A stretch of 64,000 nucleotides of DNA from Atriophallophorus winterbourni (lineage: Eukaryota; Platyhelminthes; Trematoda; Plagiorchiida; Microphallidae), in NCBI GenBank assembly GCA_013407085.1, contig JACCGJ010026000.1:1-64000 (forward strand), in the 5' to 3' direction. Below the pieces are notes generated by a model. That model was given only the letters and a program-made list of their open reading frames with translations, was not told the DNA's origin and searched no databases. Position numbers and translations under genes: made by a program. Each line of letters opens with the position of its first letter. Position 1 is the stretch's first letter. This document shows, in pieces, positions 1-10,280 of this stretch.

Positions 1-850
1 CCGTTGATAATTTGCTGGACGCTGGACGCTCAAGTTTGTGCGATCTGACAAACTGCTATATCGTTATTTTGTTCAACCAACATTATGTTTGCCATGTTCA
101 GTGATCGTGTTCTGCCGAACTTATTCAGAAATTGCTCTACTCTGACTTCTTCAAAGCATATAGTCGGGTCGAGCAGTAGTCAGCTTCACTTGGAATATGT
201 GGGAAATTATCTTTTTGGCTTAAGAGTCATCTGAGTGCCAGCTTCTTCTTTTCAATTTGTCACTTCAAGCGGATTTCCCCTATACTCAGTCACAGGTCCG
301 TAGCTTTCTTCTTAATGAACAGTGTTGTTTGCGTTGCTTTCAGCGGTCAAATTCAAACTTTCGCGGATTATTCGGGAAACATAGGGTGTAAATATGTTCT
401 AAAACAAAATTGGCTAGTTGTAGTCAATCATTTTTTTCAACGTAACGAACTGTTTCGTTCTTTCCATTTATCCGAACACATTCATCTCACCCACTTCTGG
501 TGGAAACAAGTGGGTTAATGATGGACGAAATACTGCTCGAATCAACATCGGCAATCAACCAATCTCGTTAGAAGTCTGTTTCATGTTTATTACCACTAAA
601 CATAATTTGTTCTTTATCTAATTTCGTCGGATACGGGAGGATTATAGTGTTTTACCAAATGTTGTCGTCATGGAATCATATCTGCTCACTTGTTCTTGCG
701 TTTAACCCAGAAACCTGTCATTAGCGTTACCATTATCATACATACAAACTTCATACATACAGACTTCGTGCATAAGTTGCAGAAAACTCCTCTGTGATGT
801 TAAAACAATCTTCTCGACTATTTTGTTTTTGCGGTGTTTGGGAAATGTTT
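1..850. other. No gene recognised
   Basis: Only short open frames without recognisable motifs occur here. No splice-site-bounded coding segment and no repeat shared with the rest of the window was seen. Confidence 0.4.
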
Positions 851-899
851 TAAGAATGCCTCATACCATACCGCAGAACCTGGGAGAAACTATCGGGGC

Positions 900-1065
900 G
901 CCAGCCCACGACGTGGCGTGTTGGGATTAAGAAACTCACCGTAGCGCTAGGTTCAGTGTGGCTTATTCATTTTCCTGGGTGGGGTCCAGAAGATCCACAC
1001 AATAGTTGGCTGGAAATCGTAGGATATATGACTAACCAAAATTCAGTGGAGCCAGTGTATTTTAT
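900..1065 (+). mobile_element. Fragment of LINE (RTE-type) reverse transcriptase C-terminus
   Basis: Translating the + strand from about 976 gives FPGWGPEDPHNSW and then a degenerate tail. This matches the C-terminal PGWGPKDREDMW block of the nearly intact RTE element at 15.7-18.9 kb. The fragment is short, interrupted and has no open frame of its own, so it is a relic. Confidence 0.55.
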
Positions 1066-1445
1066 TATGTGTCATTATTTTTTATCTGGTATTATTATAT
1101 TAAACTGAAGAATAAGAACAAAAATTCACAAAATCGCATGCAGTAAAACTACAAAAACAAGCTGTTTTTTGCGCATTTGCTTTTGCATATTCCGCTTGCC
1201 CGCTTTTATTTTCTCACGCGCTTGCTTATCTACTTTTCCTGCTTCATTTTGCTTGGCACTTTGTCTGGCTCCAGATTTGTGATTCATGATGATGATGTGT
1301 CTTCTCCTTGTAGCAAATTCAAATGGATATTTAACACGTCTGCATAAACTACTTTTGACTATCTCGTAACCATGGATATAGTTGCTGTCGTAATCCGTTG
1401 ATCGAGTCAATAGCCAGGCTTCAAAAGCCACTTGATAACTTGTAG

Positions 1446-1800
1446 ATTTTATCCGAAAGGTAAACTTTGGGGGTCACCTTCGTGTTTAGCCTGCACCATC
1501 GATGGATTTTTGTCGCATATAAACACGTAGGGCATCAACCTGGGACACAGCCACTCACCATATCCTCCGTGCACGGATGTGCAATCCTGCAGTATTTCTG
1601 TGCTGTGCGGTTAACATCGTGCTAAATTGATTGGCCACCGGTAGTGAGCTGCATGTTGAAACACGCTGGAGTCTCACTACCATTTCTATTTTTTCTATTT
1701 CTTTTGTCATATTTGTCTAGGCCTAGTCAACCTGACAGTATCTCAGACCACGTTCAGTCTCTGCTTGTGCGGCACTTTGCCGCCGTTTTATACCATACTT
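1446..1800 (+). repeat. Dispersed repeat family A, long copy
   Basis: This ~350-bp unit runs from a GTAAACTTTGGGGGTCAC segment through CACGGATGTGCAATC, GTGAGCTGCATG and GGCCTAG to GCGGCACTTTGCC. The same order appears inverted at 10281-10632. Shorter copies lie at 4.1, 4.3, 4.7/5.2, 5.4, 7.9, 9.2, 9.7 and 10.6 kb. No terminal inverted repeats, coding capacity or convincing pol III A/B boxes were seen, so the class (SINE or other) is open. Confidence 0.6.
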
Positions 1801-2149
1801 GTGGATTCTGATACTGATCCGTATTTCCGGTCCGCAGAATTACATCTGAGGTCGAAGTCATGTTGAAATATTCCGGGCTGTGGCGAAAACAATCATGAGT
1901 TACACTCACGGAGAGTTCGGGAATGAAATCCGTCATTGTCAGCGGAACTCATTGAACACATGCCTCTTATCTTACGGAAGACGCCCCGACTGTGCATGCA
2001 TTTATTAATTTATGCTGCTTGTGCAGAACCTCTCAGCAAACACTTGATTGAATGGTCATAGTTACTGAATAACTCGTCTTGCTAATGCATAACCTTAGCG
2101 TGGTGGGATGGTTTGTGTACCTCTATGATCCACCGAGCCATGCTTGTTG

Positions 2150-2736
2150 GTATTGTTGCAGTGGTTCCAAAGGTTGTCATAGCCGGGGGTGGCAGTGGGG
2201 ATAATTCCCCATTGTCTATAAAATGCTTCCATATGGCGTGCGTCTCAAATAGCCTGTGACAACCAAGTCCAGCTTCTGGCCTGCACGAGTGGCTCCCCGA
2301 GGCCGGAGGAACTGCTTCTACCAACAGGAGAAGTGGCGAGGGAAAGTGACTGGCGCCTGAAAACCAGTTTGCTTCTGGCCGATGGATCTCTTGACCCGGG
2401 GAGGGCATTTCATCTAGGGGAAGGAAAACCTCGATTTTAAACCTCCGCTGCCTTGCGGGATACCCGATCGGGGAAAGGCTTCGGGAGAAAACCCTGAGGA
2501 AAAATCTGGAGCAGTCTCTTCGACGGTTAGTTGGCACACAGCACCTCTTTCTGGCAACTGCCTGCTGCCTTGCAGGTCGCACTTGGTTGTGCAAGGGCTA
2601 GAGAAGCTGACTCGAACAAACGCCGAGTGATGCTGGGGACGCCGCTTTGTGCCCAAATTCCCAAGACTATTTAAAAATGCCGACTCATCTTCCAGGAGGA
2701 GATAGTCACACAAAAATGAAAAAAGTATTGTTGCAG
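2150..2736 (+). mobile_element. RTE-headed nonautonomous retroposon with 12-bp TSD
   Basis: The insert at 2162-2724 is flanked by perfect 12-bp direct repeats GTATTGTTGCAG (2150-2161 and 2725-2736), the mark of target-primed insertion. Its first ~320 bp match the 5' leader of the RTE elements (start GGTTCCAAAGGTTGTC, then the AGCCGGGGGTGGCAGTGGGG block). The last ~230 bp are a different module that ends in GGAGATAGTCACAC plus an A-rich tail. It encodes no reverse transcriptase. Relatives lie at 6970-7283 (-) and 21770-22315 (+). Confidence 0.75.
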
Positions 2737-3144
2737 CAACGTCAGGTAGACCAATGGATACTGCTCAGATGGACACGTTCACAATCCATCCCGCTGCTTT
2801 GTGGATCACGCTTCTTAGCTAACGGCTGGTCGTGAACCCTAACTGTTTAGCTCAATAGGAATGATCGACCCGCCATTATCCCAGTCCAAATACAGCCACA
2901 GCTAACTACGAAAACCAAGGCAACAATGCCTTGGCTGTCGCGCACAATAATCAGGGTCGTCTTACTTGTTACGGTCTAGTAAGCGAAAACAAGTTACTGC
3001 AGATCGTACTGTTCAAACTGTTTCCCAATCCTCGTCCATTCACCCTCTGCTACCTCACGGTTTCTACCCGAATTGTACCCCCCTTCTCGCTTTGTACATC
3101 TCATCGTTTATGTTGAACGGCACCATATCTGTATCAGGTTGTGC

Positions 3145-3170
3145 AAATATATATATATATATATTTATAT
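3145..3170. repeat. (AT)n microsatellite
   Basis: An uninterrupted run of alternating A and T is visible here, ending in a TTTATAT segment. Confidence 0.9.
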
Positions 3171-3249
3171 CTGTTACCTCTTTAACATCTTGGACCGGTG
3201 GGTATCCAGTAATACCGAACCGTATTAAATATTCCAATAAATGATGTTT

Positions 3250-3470
3250 GTTCATTGCATTCACTTATCCCCCGTTTAACACCAATTTGGACAAAGAGAA
3301 AATCACTTTGTACGACTATCTACACGCTTTTTTGCATCCTACGAAAAGCTCCGATGCTGTTGTCATGATGGATGATTTAAATGTCAGACAAGGTCACTTT
3401 CTTACGAATGCATACACGGTAACGATGTCATTAGCAATCCTCACCTTACAACGTTCCTAATAACTGCTCT
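3250..3470 (+). mobile_element. LINE AP-endonuclease fragment
   Basis: The + strand translation contains LYDYLHAFLHPT followed by VVMMDDLNVRQG. This aligns with the FYEDLxxLL...GDFNARVG block of APE-type LINE endonucleases, with the catalytic GD changed. No other part of the element is attached. It is an isolated, non-functional piece. Confidence 0.5.
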
Positions 3471-3675
3471 ACACTGATTCAACGAGCTTCACACTTGTTC
3501 TCCGATATTATCTTCCCAACGAGATGTGTTTGTGTACGTATAGTCTTTTCAGCATTTCTTCCGAATTCCATCGATCTGAATTCGTTCCTTATCAGCTTGT
3601 TATCACTAGTTTATTTATCATAGTGGACATTTTGCTGAAACCTATCTTGTATACTTCAGCTCCTTTGTTATAATC

Positions 3676-3940
3676 ATGTCCACCCATCTCGGCTTGGCCG
3701 GTGTCAGTAACATTACCAACAGAACGGATCCTGTCAGCCTCCGTTCACGTGTCTTTGTTGGCAACTTGAATACGGTCCACATGACGAAAGCTGAACTGGA
3801 ATCGATTTTTGCCAAATATGGAGCCGTTATCGGTATATCGGTTCACAAGGGCTACGCATTTGTGCAGTATGCCAACGAGACAAGCGCTCGTGCTGCCGTG
3901 AATGGAGAAGATTCGAAGCTGTATTACGGCATGGCTTTAG
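3676..3940 (+). CDS. Exon 1 of hnRNP C/RALY-like RRM protein (apparent fusion with BCL11-like zinc fingers)
   Basis: This is the first coding exon of an RNA-binding protein. An RRM spans about residues 24-92, with RNP2 RVFVGNL (residues 25-31) and RNP1 KGYAFVQY (58-65). Members of the hnRNP C/RALY family bind U-rich nuclear RNA; that role is inferred from family membership. The ATG at 3676 is chosen because [19 protein letters not shown] lines up with the family N-terminus. A splice acceptor (ATACTTCAG, AG at 3658-3659) lies 16 bases upstream, so a 5'UTR intron or trans-splice site is likely. The exon ends in phase 1 at donor TTTAG|GTGAGG. The open frame past 3940 (to 4080) is intron. Confidence 0.85.
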
Positions 3941-4089
3941 GTGAGGACTACGTCTTTGCTTATCTGTGCATTCAAATCGTTGTCAGCATCCATTGGGGAC
4001 ACGCTATTTATATTTACTGGAGTTACCGGATTTGCACTATTTGTGGCGTTGTTTTGTTGTTGTTGGTTTCGTGCCACTGATATATAATC

Positions 4090-4262
4090 GTGTAGTACTG
4101 TGCAGCCAACACTGTTCTAATTTGAGTTGCCACCGGTAGTGAGCTGCATGTAGAAACGCACCTGACTCGGACTCCCATTTTGTTTCTCATATCTGTCTAA
4201 GCCTGAGCAACCTGACAATATCTAAACCTGTGTGCAGTTTTTGAATGCGCGGCACTTTGACT
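4090..4262 (+). repeat. Dispersed repeat family A copy
   Basis: Contains CCACCGGTAGTGAGCTGCATG, then CATATCTGTCTAAGCCTGAGC and GCGGCACTTTGA in family order. It lies in intron 1 of the RRM gene, directly before a second copy in the same direction. Confidence 0.55.
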
Positions 4263-4515
4263 TACACGGATGTGCAATCATGCAGCATTTCTAAGCTGTG
4301 CGGCTAACATCGTGCTAAATCGATTGGCCAACGATAGTGAGCTGCATGCTAAAACGCGCTGTATTCCTACTACCATTTCTATTCCTCCCTCATATCTGTT
4401 TTGGCTCGGGAAACCTGACAATATCTCCGCCCAATTGCAGTCTCTGACTGTGGAGCACTGCCTGGATCAGGCTGGTGCTTTCATCACTTTGCCTGTATCA
4501 AGCTTGTGATTTAAG
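4262..4515 (+). repeat. Dispersed repeat family A copy
   Basis: Starts with ACGGATGTGCAATCATGCAG and ends with GCCTGGATCAGGCTGGTG, a near-palindrome common to the family's end. It is arranged head to tail with the copy just upstream. Confidence 0.6.
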
Positions 4516-4739
4516 GAGGTTGAAAACATCTTTAATATAATACGCTGGCCAGTCTTTTATTGATGTGGGATTATCTGGCATGTTATATTGCTATCTACAG
4601 CGTAGCTGTGTCAGCGATCCCTCATCCCGTTGGCCTCAAGATATTTCTCCCAAAAGATTTTATTTGTTGCTATATCTTAGTAAAGTTTTTATCATTAATT
4701 AACAATAACACTCGATCTTTTTATCCTATCGTATTGAGT

Positions 4740-4821
4740 ACGGATGTGCAATCGTGCACTAGTTCGTATGACCCATTTTAAACCGTGGGGCATTGATTTT
4801 CCACCGGTACTGATGGTATGA
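4740..4821 (+). repeat. 5' part of a family A copy split by a retroposon
   Basis: Begins ACGGATGTGCAATCGTGCAC and is interrupted after CCACCGGTACTGATGGTATGA. The last 13 bases are the left target-site duplication of the insertion at 4822-5226. Confidence 0.5.
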
Positions 4822-5239
4822 AACTCCGCCAACTGCCGGTCCCAAGCCAGGGTGAAAAGGAGGAGGGTTGGGCGTGGGGCTAGCAACCCCACCCCGTAAA
4901 AGAAAACGCTGCTACAGAAACTGCAACAACAAAAACTGCACAAAAGCTGCCTGGACGGGAGGACTCCTCTTCAGTGGGGCTCATGACGCGTGCTGGTGAA
5001 AGCCTTCGGGAAGCCAACTCGCCGATAAGTCTTCTCACGACCAAGGCAAAGACCAGGATGGGACGACCCAAGCAGTCGTGGAGAAGATCAGTCGTGAGTG
5101 AAGCGAAGGATACCGGAATGACATGGACTCAGCTGAGGATAGCAGCCCAGGACAGAGTTCGCTGGCGTGGCGTTGTTGCAGCCCTATGCTCCAACAGGAG
5201 TTCACAGGAATAAGTCAAGTCAAGTCACTGATGGTATGA
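4809..5239 (+). mobile_element. RTE internal-deletion derivative with 13-bp TSD
   Basis: The perfect 13-bp direct repeat ACTGATGGTATGA (4809-4821 and 5227-5239) brackets a ~405-bp insert. The insert starts with leader sequence of the RTE at 43.2 kb (CGGTCCCAAGCC...GGAGGAGGGTT). It then jumps to the C-terminal coding end of an RTE reverse transcriptase (GRPKQSWRRSVVSEAKD ... WTQLRIAAQDRVRW ... SNRSSQE and stop at 5213). It closes with the (AAGTC)n-type tail GTCAAGTCAAGTC. There is no EN or RT core, so it could only have moved with help from another RTE. Confidence 0.8.
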
Positions 5240-5460
5240 TAATATGGTATGAAAACACCAGCCTAATTCAGGCTGAGATACTGTCAGGTTTCCCAGGCCT
5301 AGACAGATATCACAAAAGAAATAGAATGAAAATTGAAATGGTAGTGAGACTCCATCGTGTTTCAGCTTGCATCTCACTACAGGTGGCCAATCAATTTATC
5401 ACTATGTTAGCCGCATAGCATAGAAAAACTGCACAGTTGCACATCTGTGCTGAGCTTCAT
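5227..5460 (-). repeat. Family A copy, inverted
   Basis: Reads on the - strand from TGTGCAACTGTGCAG back to the GGCCTGGGAAACCTGACAG and TGGTGTTTTCATACC end. With the next copy it makes a back-to-back pair. Confidence 0.55.
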
Positions 5461-5620
5461 GCAGTAACACGCTGGGATACTGCTATTTTCCCTCTCTTCT
5501 ATATCTGTTGTGCCCTAGGCAACTTGACAATATCTTAGCCCATGTGCAGTCTGTGACTGTGTGGCACGTTGCCTAGATCAGGCTTGTCATTTCTTACATA
5601 CACCCATCGTATTGTATATG
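5440..5620 (+). repeat. Family A copy, 5' truncated
   Basis: Contains GAGCTTCATGCAGTAACACGC, CTATATCTGTTGTGCCCTAG and TGCCTAGATCAGGCTTGTC in family order. It lies immediately upstream of exon 2 of the RRM gene. Confidence 0.5.
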
Positions 5621-5733
5621 AAATGATATGCCTAGTCTCATACAAAATGTGATTGATTTTACGAGGTTGTTGCTACACATTCTACGTTACTAAGCAACGT
5701 GACATGTAGATTTCATTTACGCTCTTTTTTCAG

Positions 5734-5824
5734 ATGTGACCATCGCCTCCGAGCCGAAGAATCGCAAACGCGGTCGCCCCAACACATCCACAAATCTCTC
5801 ACACACATCTACTCTTTTGAATTG
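5734..5824 (+). CDS. Exon 2 of hnRNP C/RALY-like gene
   Basis: A 91-nt exon between acceptor CTCTTTTTTCAG and donor AATTG|GTAATT. Its two leading bases complete the split codon from exon 1 to Asp. The protein then reads ALDVTIASEPKNRKRGRP, which continues the last RRM strand exactly as in the hnRNP C/RALY family (LDINMAGEPK). The KRGRP element is a basic, AT-hook-like motif, possibly a nuclear localisation signal. It leaves in phase 2. It is too short to stand out as an open frame; the RRM continuation and the phase fit identify it. Confidence 0.8.
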
Positions 5825-6182
5825 GTAATTTTCCCGTTTTCCGTGTTTTGATTTTTCGCTTTGCCCGCGTGGCTTTATTTTGAAAACAAACGGTGTTGGT
5901 TTTTGCTCACAACTACGAACGAAACGTTTAAGATGACCATTTTATTGTCTCCCGGCAATGCTTGTCACGTGGGCACACTGTTGTGACTATTCCATCAGCT
6001 AGTGCTGTTCGTGATTTTGATTCGTACATGCTGTTGCTTGCATTCTACTCTCTCTCTCCCCCATTTTGAGGCGCCTAGTGAAATATTTTTTTCTCATTTT
6101 GAATTTTGCCGTGGTCTTCCTCGGTACTTCGGTACTCACCACACGTGATTTTGCTTTTCTTCCCTCCACACACTCACTTCAG

Positions 6183-6832
6183 CTCAGCTATTCCCGATTT
6201 GACCCTGCAAGCGCAGGCCGCGCTGACAAACTTAGCTAACTCACAAGTGTTGAGCTCTTTTCAACAACTCGGTCTAGAAAGTCTGATTGGACAACCGAAT
6301 ATTGCACAACTCGCGGCCGCAGCCAATTCGGTCCTGACTAGTGCCACTGGTGGCCCATACGGCGCTTTGAATCTGCTCACCAACTCCACGATTCAGAGCA
6401 ACGTGATTCCACGTTTCAAACAGACACGTGTTTCAAACTCGCAACACTCCTCGGTTTCATCGATTCATCAGCTTTCTTCGTCCGCCAAACGCACCCGTCT
6501 GGATGCGATGAACAACATGCATGCGGGTTCGTCACAGCTGCCGAGTGGTGCCCGTTGTCAAAACTTGGTCTCACTCGTCTCACCAGAGACTAGTCTCGCC
6601 AAGTCGAATCAACAAAAGCAAGCATCTAGTCCAGGTCGACGATCCATTTCGGATCCGTCAGAACGCCCCGTTGATGCCGCGCGTGTTGCTCGAGGTGATA
6701 CGAAAACACGGCAAAACGAAACCGCAATTGTGACTAGCAAAGTACCTACGGGACTGGCACAGGCCCAGGAAAAATCCTCTTCGCAATCGTTGAAGTCTGT
6801 GGATTCAACAAACGGATCATTTTCTGGCTCGT
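6183..6832 (+). CDS. Exon 3 of hnRNP C/RALY-like gene, low-complexity linker
   Basis: A 650-nt exon from acceptor CACACTCACTTCAG to donor CTCGT|GTAAGT, entering in phase 2 and leaving in phase 1. It encodes about 216 residues rich in Ala, Ser, Gln and Asn: an LTLQAQAALTNLANSQVL / AQLAAAANSVLTSATGG stretch, then a polar Ser-rich part with basic clusters (SAKRTR, SPGRRS). The leucine-zipper-like coiled coil that follows the RRM in vertebrate hnRNP C is not obvious. The open frame upstream of 6183 and downstream of 6832 is intronic. Confidence 0.75.
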
Positions 6833-6969
6833 GTAAGTTTGTTTGCTATTTTCAGACAAGCCACTGTTGCCCATTGCTCGTGTCACAGCCTTCTCTGGGC
6901 TATCTCGGTTGTTTTTGTTCACCTTATTCGCTTCTATATGCTATATACTTGATCTCCAAGAGTATTAAA

Positions 6970-7283
6970 ACATTCATTACTTACTTTTACTTTACTTTTG
7001 TGCGACTATCTCCTAATGGAGGATGAGTCGGCTTCAATGAAGATTCTTGGGAATTTGAGTACAAAGCGGCGTCCCCAGCACCACTCGGTGTTTGTTCGCG
7101 GCAGCTTCTCTAGCCTTTGCACAACCAAGTGCCACCTGCAAGGCAGCATGGGTTGCCAGAAAGAGGTGGTGTGCATCAACTAACCGTCTGTCAGACTCTG
7201 TTTAAGATATTTCTTCGGGGTTTTCTCCCGAAGCCTTTCCCGCGATCGGGTATCCCGCAAGGCAGCGGATGTTTAAAATTAAA
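6970..7283 (-). mobile_element. RTE-headed retroposon, 5'-truncated copy
   Basis: On the - strand this matches the 3' two thirds of the element at 2162-2724 (CGGGATACCCGATCGCGGG, the AACCAAGTG/GCAAAGGCTAGAG block, GGAGATAGTCGCACA). It ends in an A-rich tail with AAAGTAAGT-like repeats at 6970-6997. The head is missing, as expected of incomplete reverse transcription. It lies in intron 3 of the RRM gene. Confidence 0.65.
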
Positions 7284-7884
7284 CATTCATTGCACAATTT
7301 TATTATTTTGGAAAGCAGCGTAGGTGCATTGCGAATAAATTTCGTTCACTTGTCTTTCGAAAGGACACCGCATGCTTGGAATGTTTTAATTTTTGCCGCA
7401 ACTGGATTCGTTCGTTCACTTTATCCAGCATGTATTGCTGACCTCTTTAGAAGTGAGTATCCAAATGTAGTTGAATAATTGTCTGTATGAATAAATGAAT
7501 ATCTGTACGCAGGGAGCATCGGTCCGTAAACGTTAATCAATATAATGGCACCAGTACGGCACCTACACACGTGATATGACGGTAAGCATTTTAACCCGAA
7601 CCGTTTGAGAGCACTAACTAAGGTGTCGAATGTGCTAATTCGGGACCGACGATGCAGCCATCGTCGCTTACTCGCAATCAGCATGAAAAAGACTTTGATC
7701 AAGGCACTGTATCACCTTGCAATGAGCTCAAGCGATCAGGAGAATAGTGAGAATACAAAGGCCTTGGATGAACGCTTTATCGAACTTGGAACAAGAGAAC
7801 AGGCTGAAAAACAAAGAAAGAGTTCAGTGGGGTACAATAACATGTACAAACAAACATACTACACACCTCCCGACATCACCATTG
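7284..7884. other. Intron sequence, no feature recognised
   Basis: Short open frames on both strands show no known motif. A modest self-complementary segment (GATGCAGCCATC) near 7654 is the only structure noted. Confidence 0.35.
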
Positions 7885-8115
7885 TTGTGATGTGAAAGCA
7901 CAAGCCTGATCCAGGCAAAGTGCCGCACAGTCAGAGACTGCACGTGGGTTAAGATACTGTCAGGTTGCCCGGGCCTAGACATATATGAGGGGAAATAGAA
8001 ATGGTAGTGAGACTCCAGCGTGTTTCAGAATGCAGCTCACTACCGTTGGCCAATCAATTTAGCGCGATGTTAGCCGCACAGCATAGAAAGACTGCACGAT
8101 TGCACATCCGACATC
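7885..8115 (-). repeat. Family A copy, inverted
   Basis: Contains AGCCTGATCCAGGCAAAGTG, GATACTGTCAGGTTGCCC, CTCCAGCGTGTTTCAG and the GATTGCACATCCG end. It is one of the better preserved copies. Confidence 0.6.
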
Positions 8116-8139
8116 ACCATTAAAACTGTCAGCTTGAAC

Positions 8140-8490
8140 CACTACATCATTTCAAGTATCTTGGTTTACCCATTTAGGATATCATCTCACTAGACACGGA
8201 GATTGACAACCGGATTGTGTAATGTATAGATTGTAGAGAACCCAACAGCCATAACGATATACGCCGGATTTGCAGAGCAGCCCACCAATTGTCCCGTTTG
8301 AACTCTCGTGTCTGGAGTAACCACAAGTTGACAGCGATGACAAAGATCGTAGTGTACAGCGCGTGCGTACTAAACGCTTTATTGTAGGGCAGTGAAGCCT
8401 GGACGACCGAAGCAAGATACGAACGGAGGCCAAATACTTTCCATTCACAAATCATCCGCCGTATCTATTACCTATCGTGGATGGAAAGAA
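8140..8490 (+). mobile_element. LINE reverse transcriptase C-terminal fragment
   Basis: The + strand translation gives HFKYLGLPI, then LDTEIDNRIV, LNSRVWSNHKLTAMTKIVVY, and GSEAWTTEARYERR..NTFHSQIIRRI with stops between. This order (YLG, thumb helix, LLYGSEAWT, TFH.RCIRRI) is the usual C-terminal part of metazoan non-LTR reverse transcriptases. The catalytic domain is absent. Confidence 0.7.
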
Positions 8491-9195
8491 GTTATGAATA
8501 CTGAAGTATTTTCTAAAGCTGGAACTGTCTTTTGAGACATAGAGTTCCCGGGAATTATTTATGAATATTTAAAGCATTATATTGCCAAACCTCGGGTAGG
8601 GTTTGAGCACACGCCCTACCTCGCCGTTCCTGTTTAACTAGAATCTCGCAGTTTCATTGGCTTGTTTTATAAATTATGTGCGGTCGATTGCAACAGTAAC
8701 TTGGTCGGTTTCGTTGAGTTAATGGAGAATAGCATGACGTAGCGTTTTGGGATTTCGACGTAAGAGATTCCTCTGAGCACCGCTTGGTGTTTTGCTCGTG
8801 TGATACTCTCTAAAGTCTGTACACGTCGGTCTAACCAATAGCAGTAGAGTGGACTACAAGAGTCTGCTTTGTATCACCCATTTGCCCACAAGACTTCGCA
8901 CCAGATCGTTTCTCACATTGATTGAAAATACCCGCGGTAGTTCTGTTTAAGGTGCAACAATGACCTCGGATATTATTAACAGTTCAAAGTTGGGTTAAGT
9001 TATCCTCCGGGTGGGAAACAGTAGTAATGACTTTATATGCAGGGATAAAATTTCTTCGCATTCTATTTTGTGAACGATTACTCAAGTCCGGTCGTCTAAG
9101 ACGCCCAACGTATGGCATATTATGAAAATCGTCGATAAGCTTAGATGAAATCAAGGTCCCTCTACCCCCTTCTTTAATTACCCCGAAACAAACAG
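8491..9195. other. Intron sequence, no feature recognised
   Basis: No coding segment, repeat or motif was recognised on either strand. Confidence 0.35.
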
Positions 9196-9199
9196 GCTT

Positions 9200-9300
9200 T
9201 CAGGCACCAAGCCTGGGCAACCTGACAGTATTTCAGCCCATGTGCAGTCTTTGATTTTGCGGTACTTTGTCTAGATTAGGCTTGTGCTTTCATACGTACA
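9200..9300 (+). repeat. Family A copy, truncated
   Basis: Only the 3' third is present: AGCCTGGGCAACCTGACAG, CCCATGTGCAGTCTTTGA and AGATTAGGCTTGTGC. Confidence 0.5.
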
Positions 9301-9471
9301 TATACCAGGCGCCATCTCCACCCAATTCCACCTAACGTGTTCCATCTTGTTATCGATCCTTTGGCGTATTTTTTACACAACGACCACGTCTTCACACTTG
9401 ATCAATGTGCTTTATCTCATGGAGCTGCTTATTCATCCTCTTCCTTCGTATCTCCCTCTCGTTCGATCCAG

Positions 9472-9609
9472 CTCGCGCCTCTTCCGAGGATATCCTCATT
9501 TGTGGCAGCTGTCGTCGCATGTTCGACCAAGTGGACGATTTGATTTCTCACAAAATGGCTGGCTGCAGCTTGAGCCACGTCCCGTGTGAGTCGTGCCGAT
9601 GCCGTTTGG
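9472..9609 (+). CDS. Exon 4: BCL11-like C2HC zinc finger (apparent continuation of the RRM gene)
   Basis: The acceptor is TTCGATCCAG|CT; the two leading bases complete exon 3's split codon to Ser, so the frame continues. The exon encodes EDILICGSCRRMF...LISHKMAGC, a C-x2-C-x12-H-x4-C finger. It resembles the atypical first finger of BCL11A/B (DLLTCGQC...EHKRKQC). Two good donors stand 24 nt apart, CCCGT|GTGAGT (exon end 9585) and TTGGG|TGAGT-type (exon end 9609). Both leave phase 1. The longer form adds CESCRCRL and, on joining exon 5, restores Asp-Glu-Pro, which BCL11 proteins also have before finger 2. The longer form is therefore preferred. Confidence 0.7.
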
Positions 9610-9719
9610 GTGAGTCGAGTGTTGGTTGTTGTTGTTGGTCTGCTTGCACCCTTGAAGCAATCCGTTTTCGTGTTGTAAAACTGTGTTCTGATCTGAGACA
9701 GCATGATGTATGTATGCAT

Positions 9720-9930
9720 GTATGAACGCACAAGCCAGAAGGTGGCATACAGTCGAAGACTGCACGTGAGCCATAATACTGTCAGGTTACCCAGACCTAG
9801 ACAGGTATTCGAAAAGAAAATAGAAGCAGGAATGACAGTGCGACTCCATCCCGTATTCGCATGCAGCTCACTACCGGTGGTGTTAGCCGCCCAGCATAGT
9901 AGTACTGCACCATTGTTCATCCGTGGACAG
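9720..9930 (-). repeat. Family A copy, inverted
   Basis: Starts at GAACGCACAAGCC and carries GATACTGTCAGG-like, ACCCAGACCTAGACAGG and ATGCAGCTCACTACCGGTGG segments. It lies just downstream of exon 4. Confidence 0.55.
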
Positions 9931-10280
9931 CAAGTACCGGATTCTTAATTGTCATACATTCATAACAAAATGAAACCCTGAGAAGCTACGAAATCGATAG
10001 AATATGAAGGAAAAATTCACTGGAATAATGTGCTTATACCTCTTCATCGTAACAAGCTTTCCTCACAACTGTCTTTGACAACATACGAGATCAAGCAATC
10101 TCTACGTAGATGTATTTACAACAAGACCGTCTGATGTGTGATATGTATCTTGTTCCGGTTGATTGACCTGGCCGTTGTCCTCTGTGTACATCCAGCCGTT
10201 ACATCTTCGGAGGGGGCTCTCACGTGTTTAAACGTCTATTCACCCCATGCTCTCTACCCATGAGTCCATCCCGAACATGG
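9931..10280. other. Intron sequence, no feature recognised
   Basis: No motif or repeat was recognised between two family A copies. Confidence 0.35.

Noticed and set aside
1126..1431. A 101-codon open frame on the - strand with a Lys/Gln-rich end.
   Set aside because: No motif, no splice signals or conserved context; it lies between LINE and family A sequence.
8182..8455. Long - strand frames opposite 8.2-8.4 kb.
   Set aside because: They are antisense shadows of the LINE reverse transcriptase fragment on the + strand.
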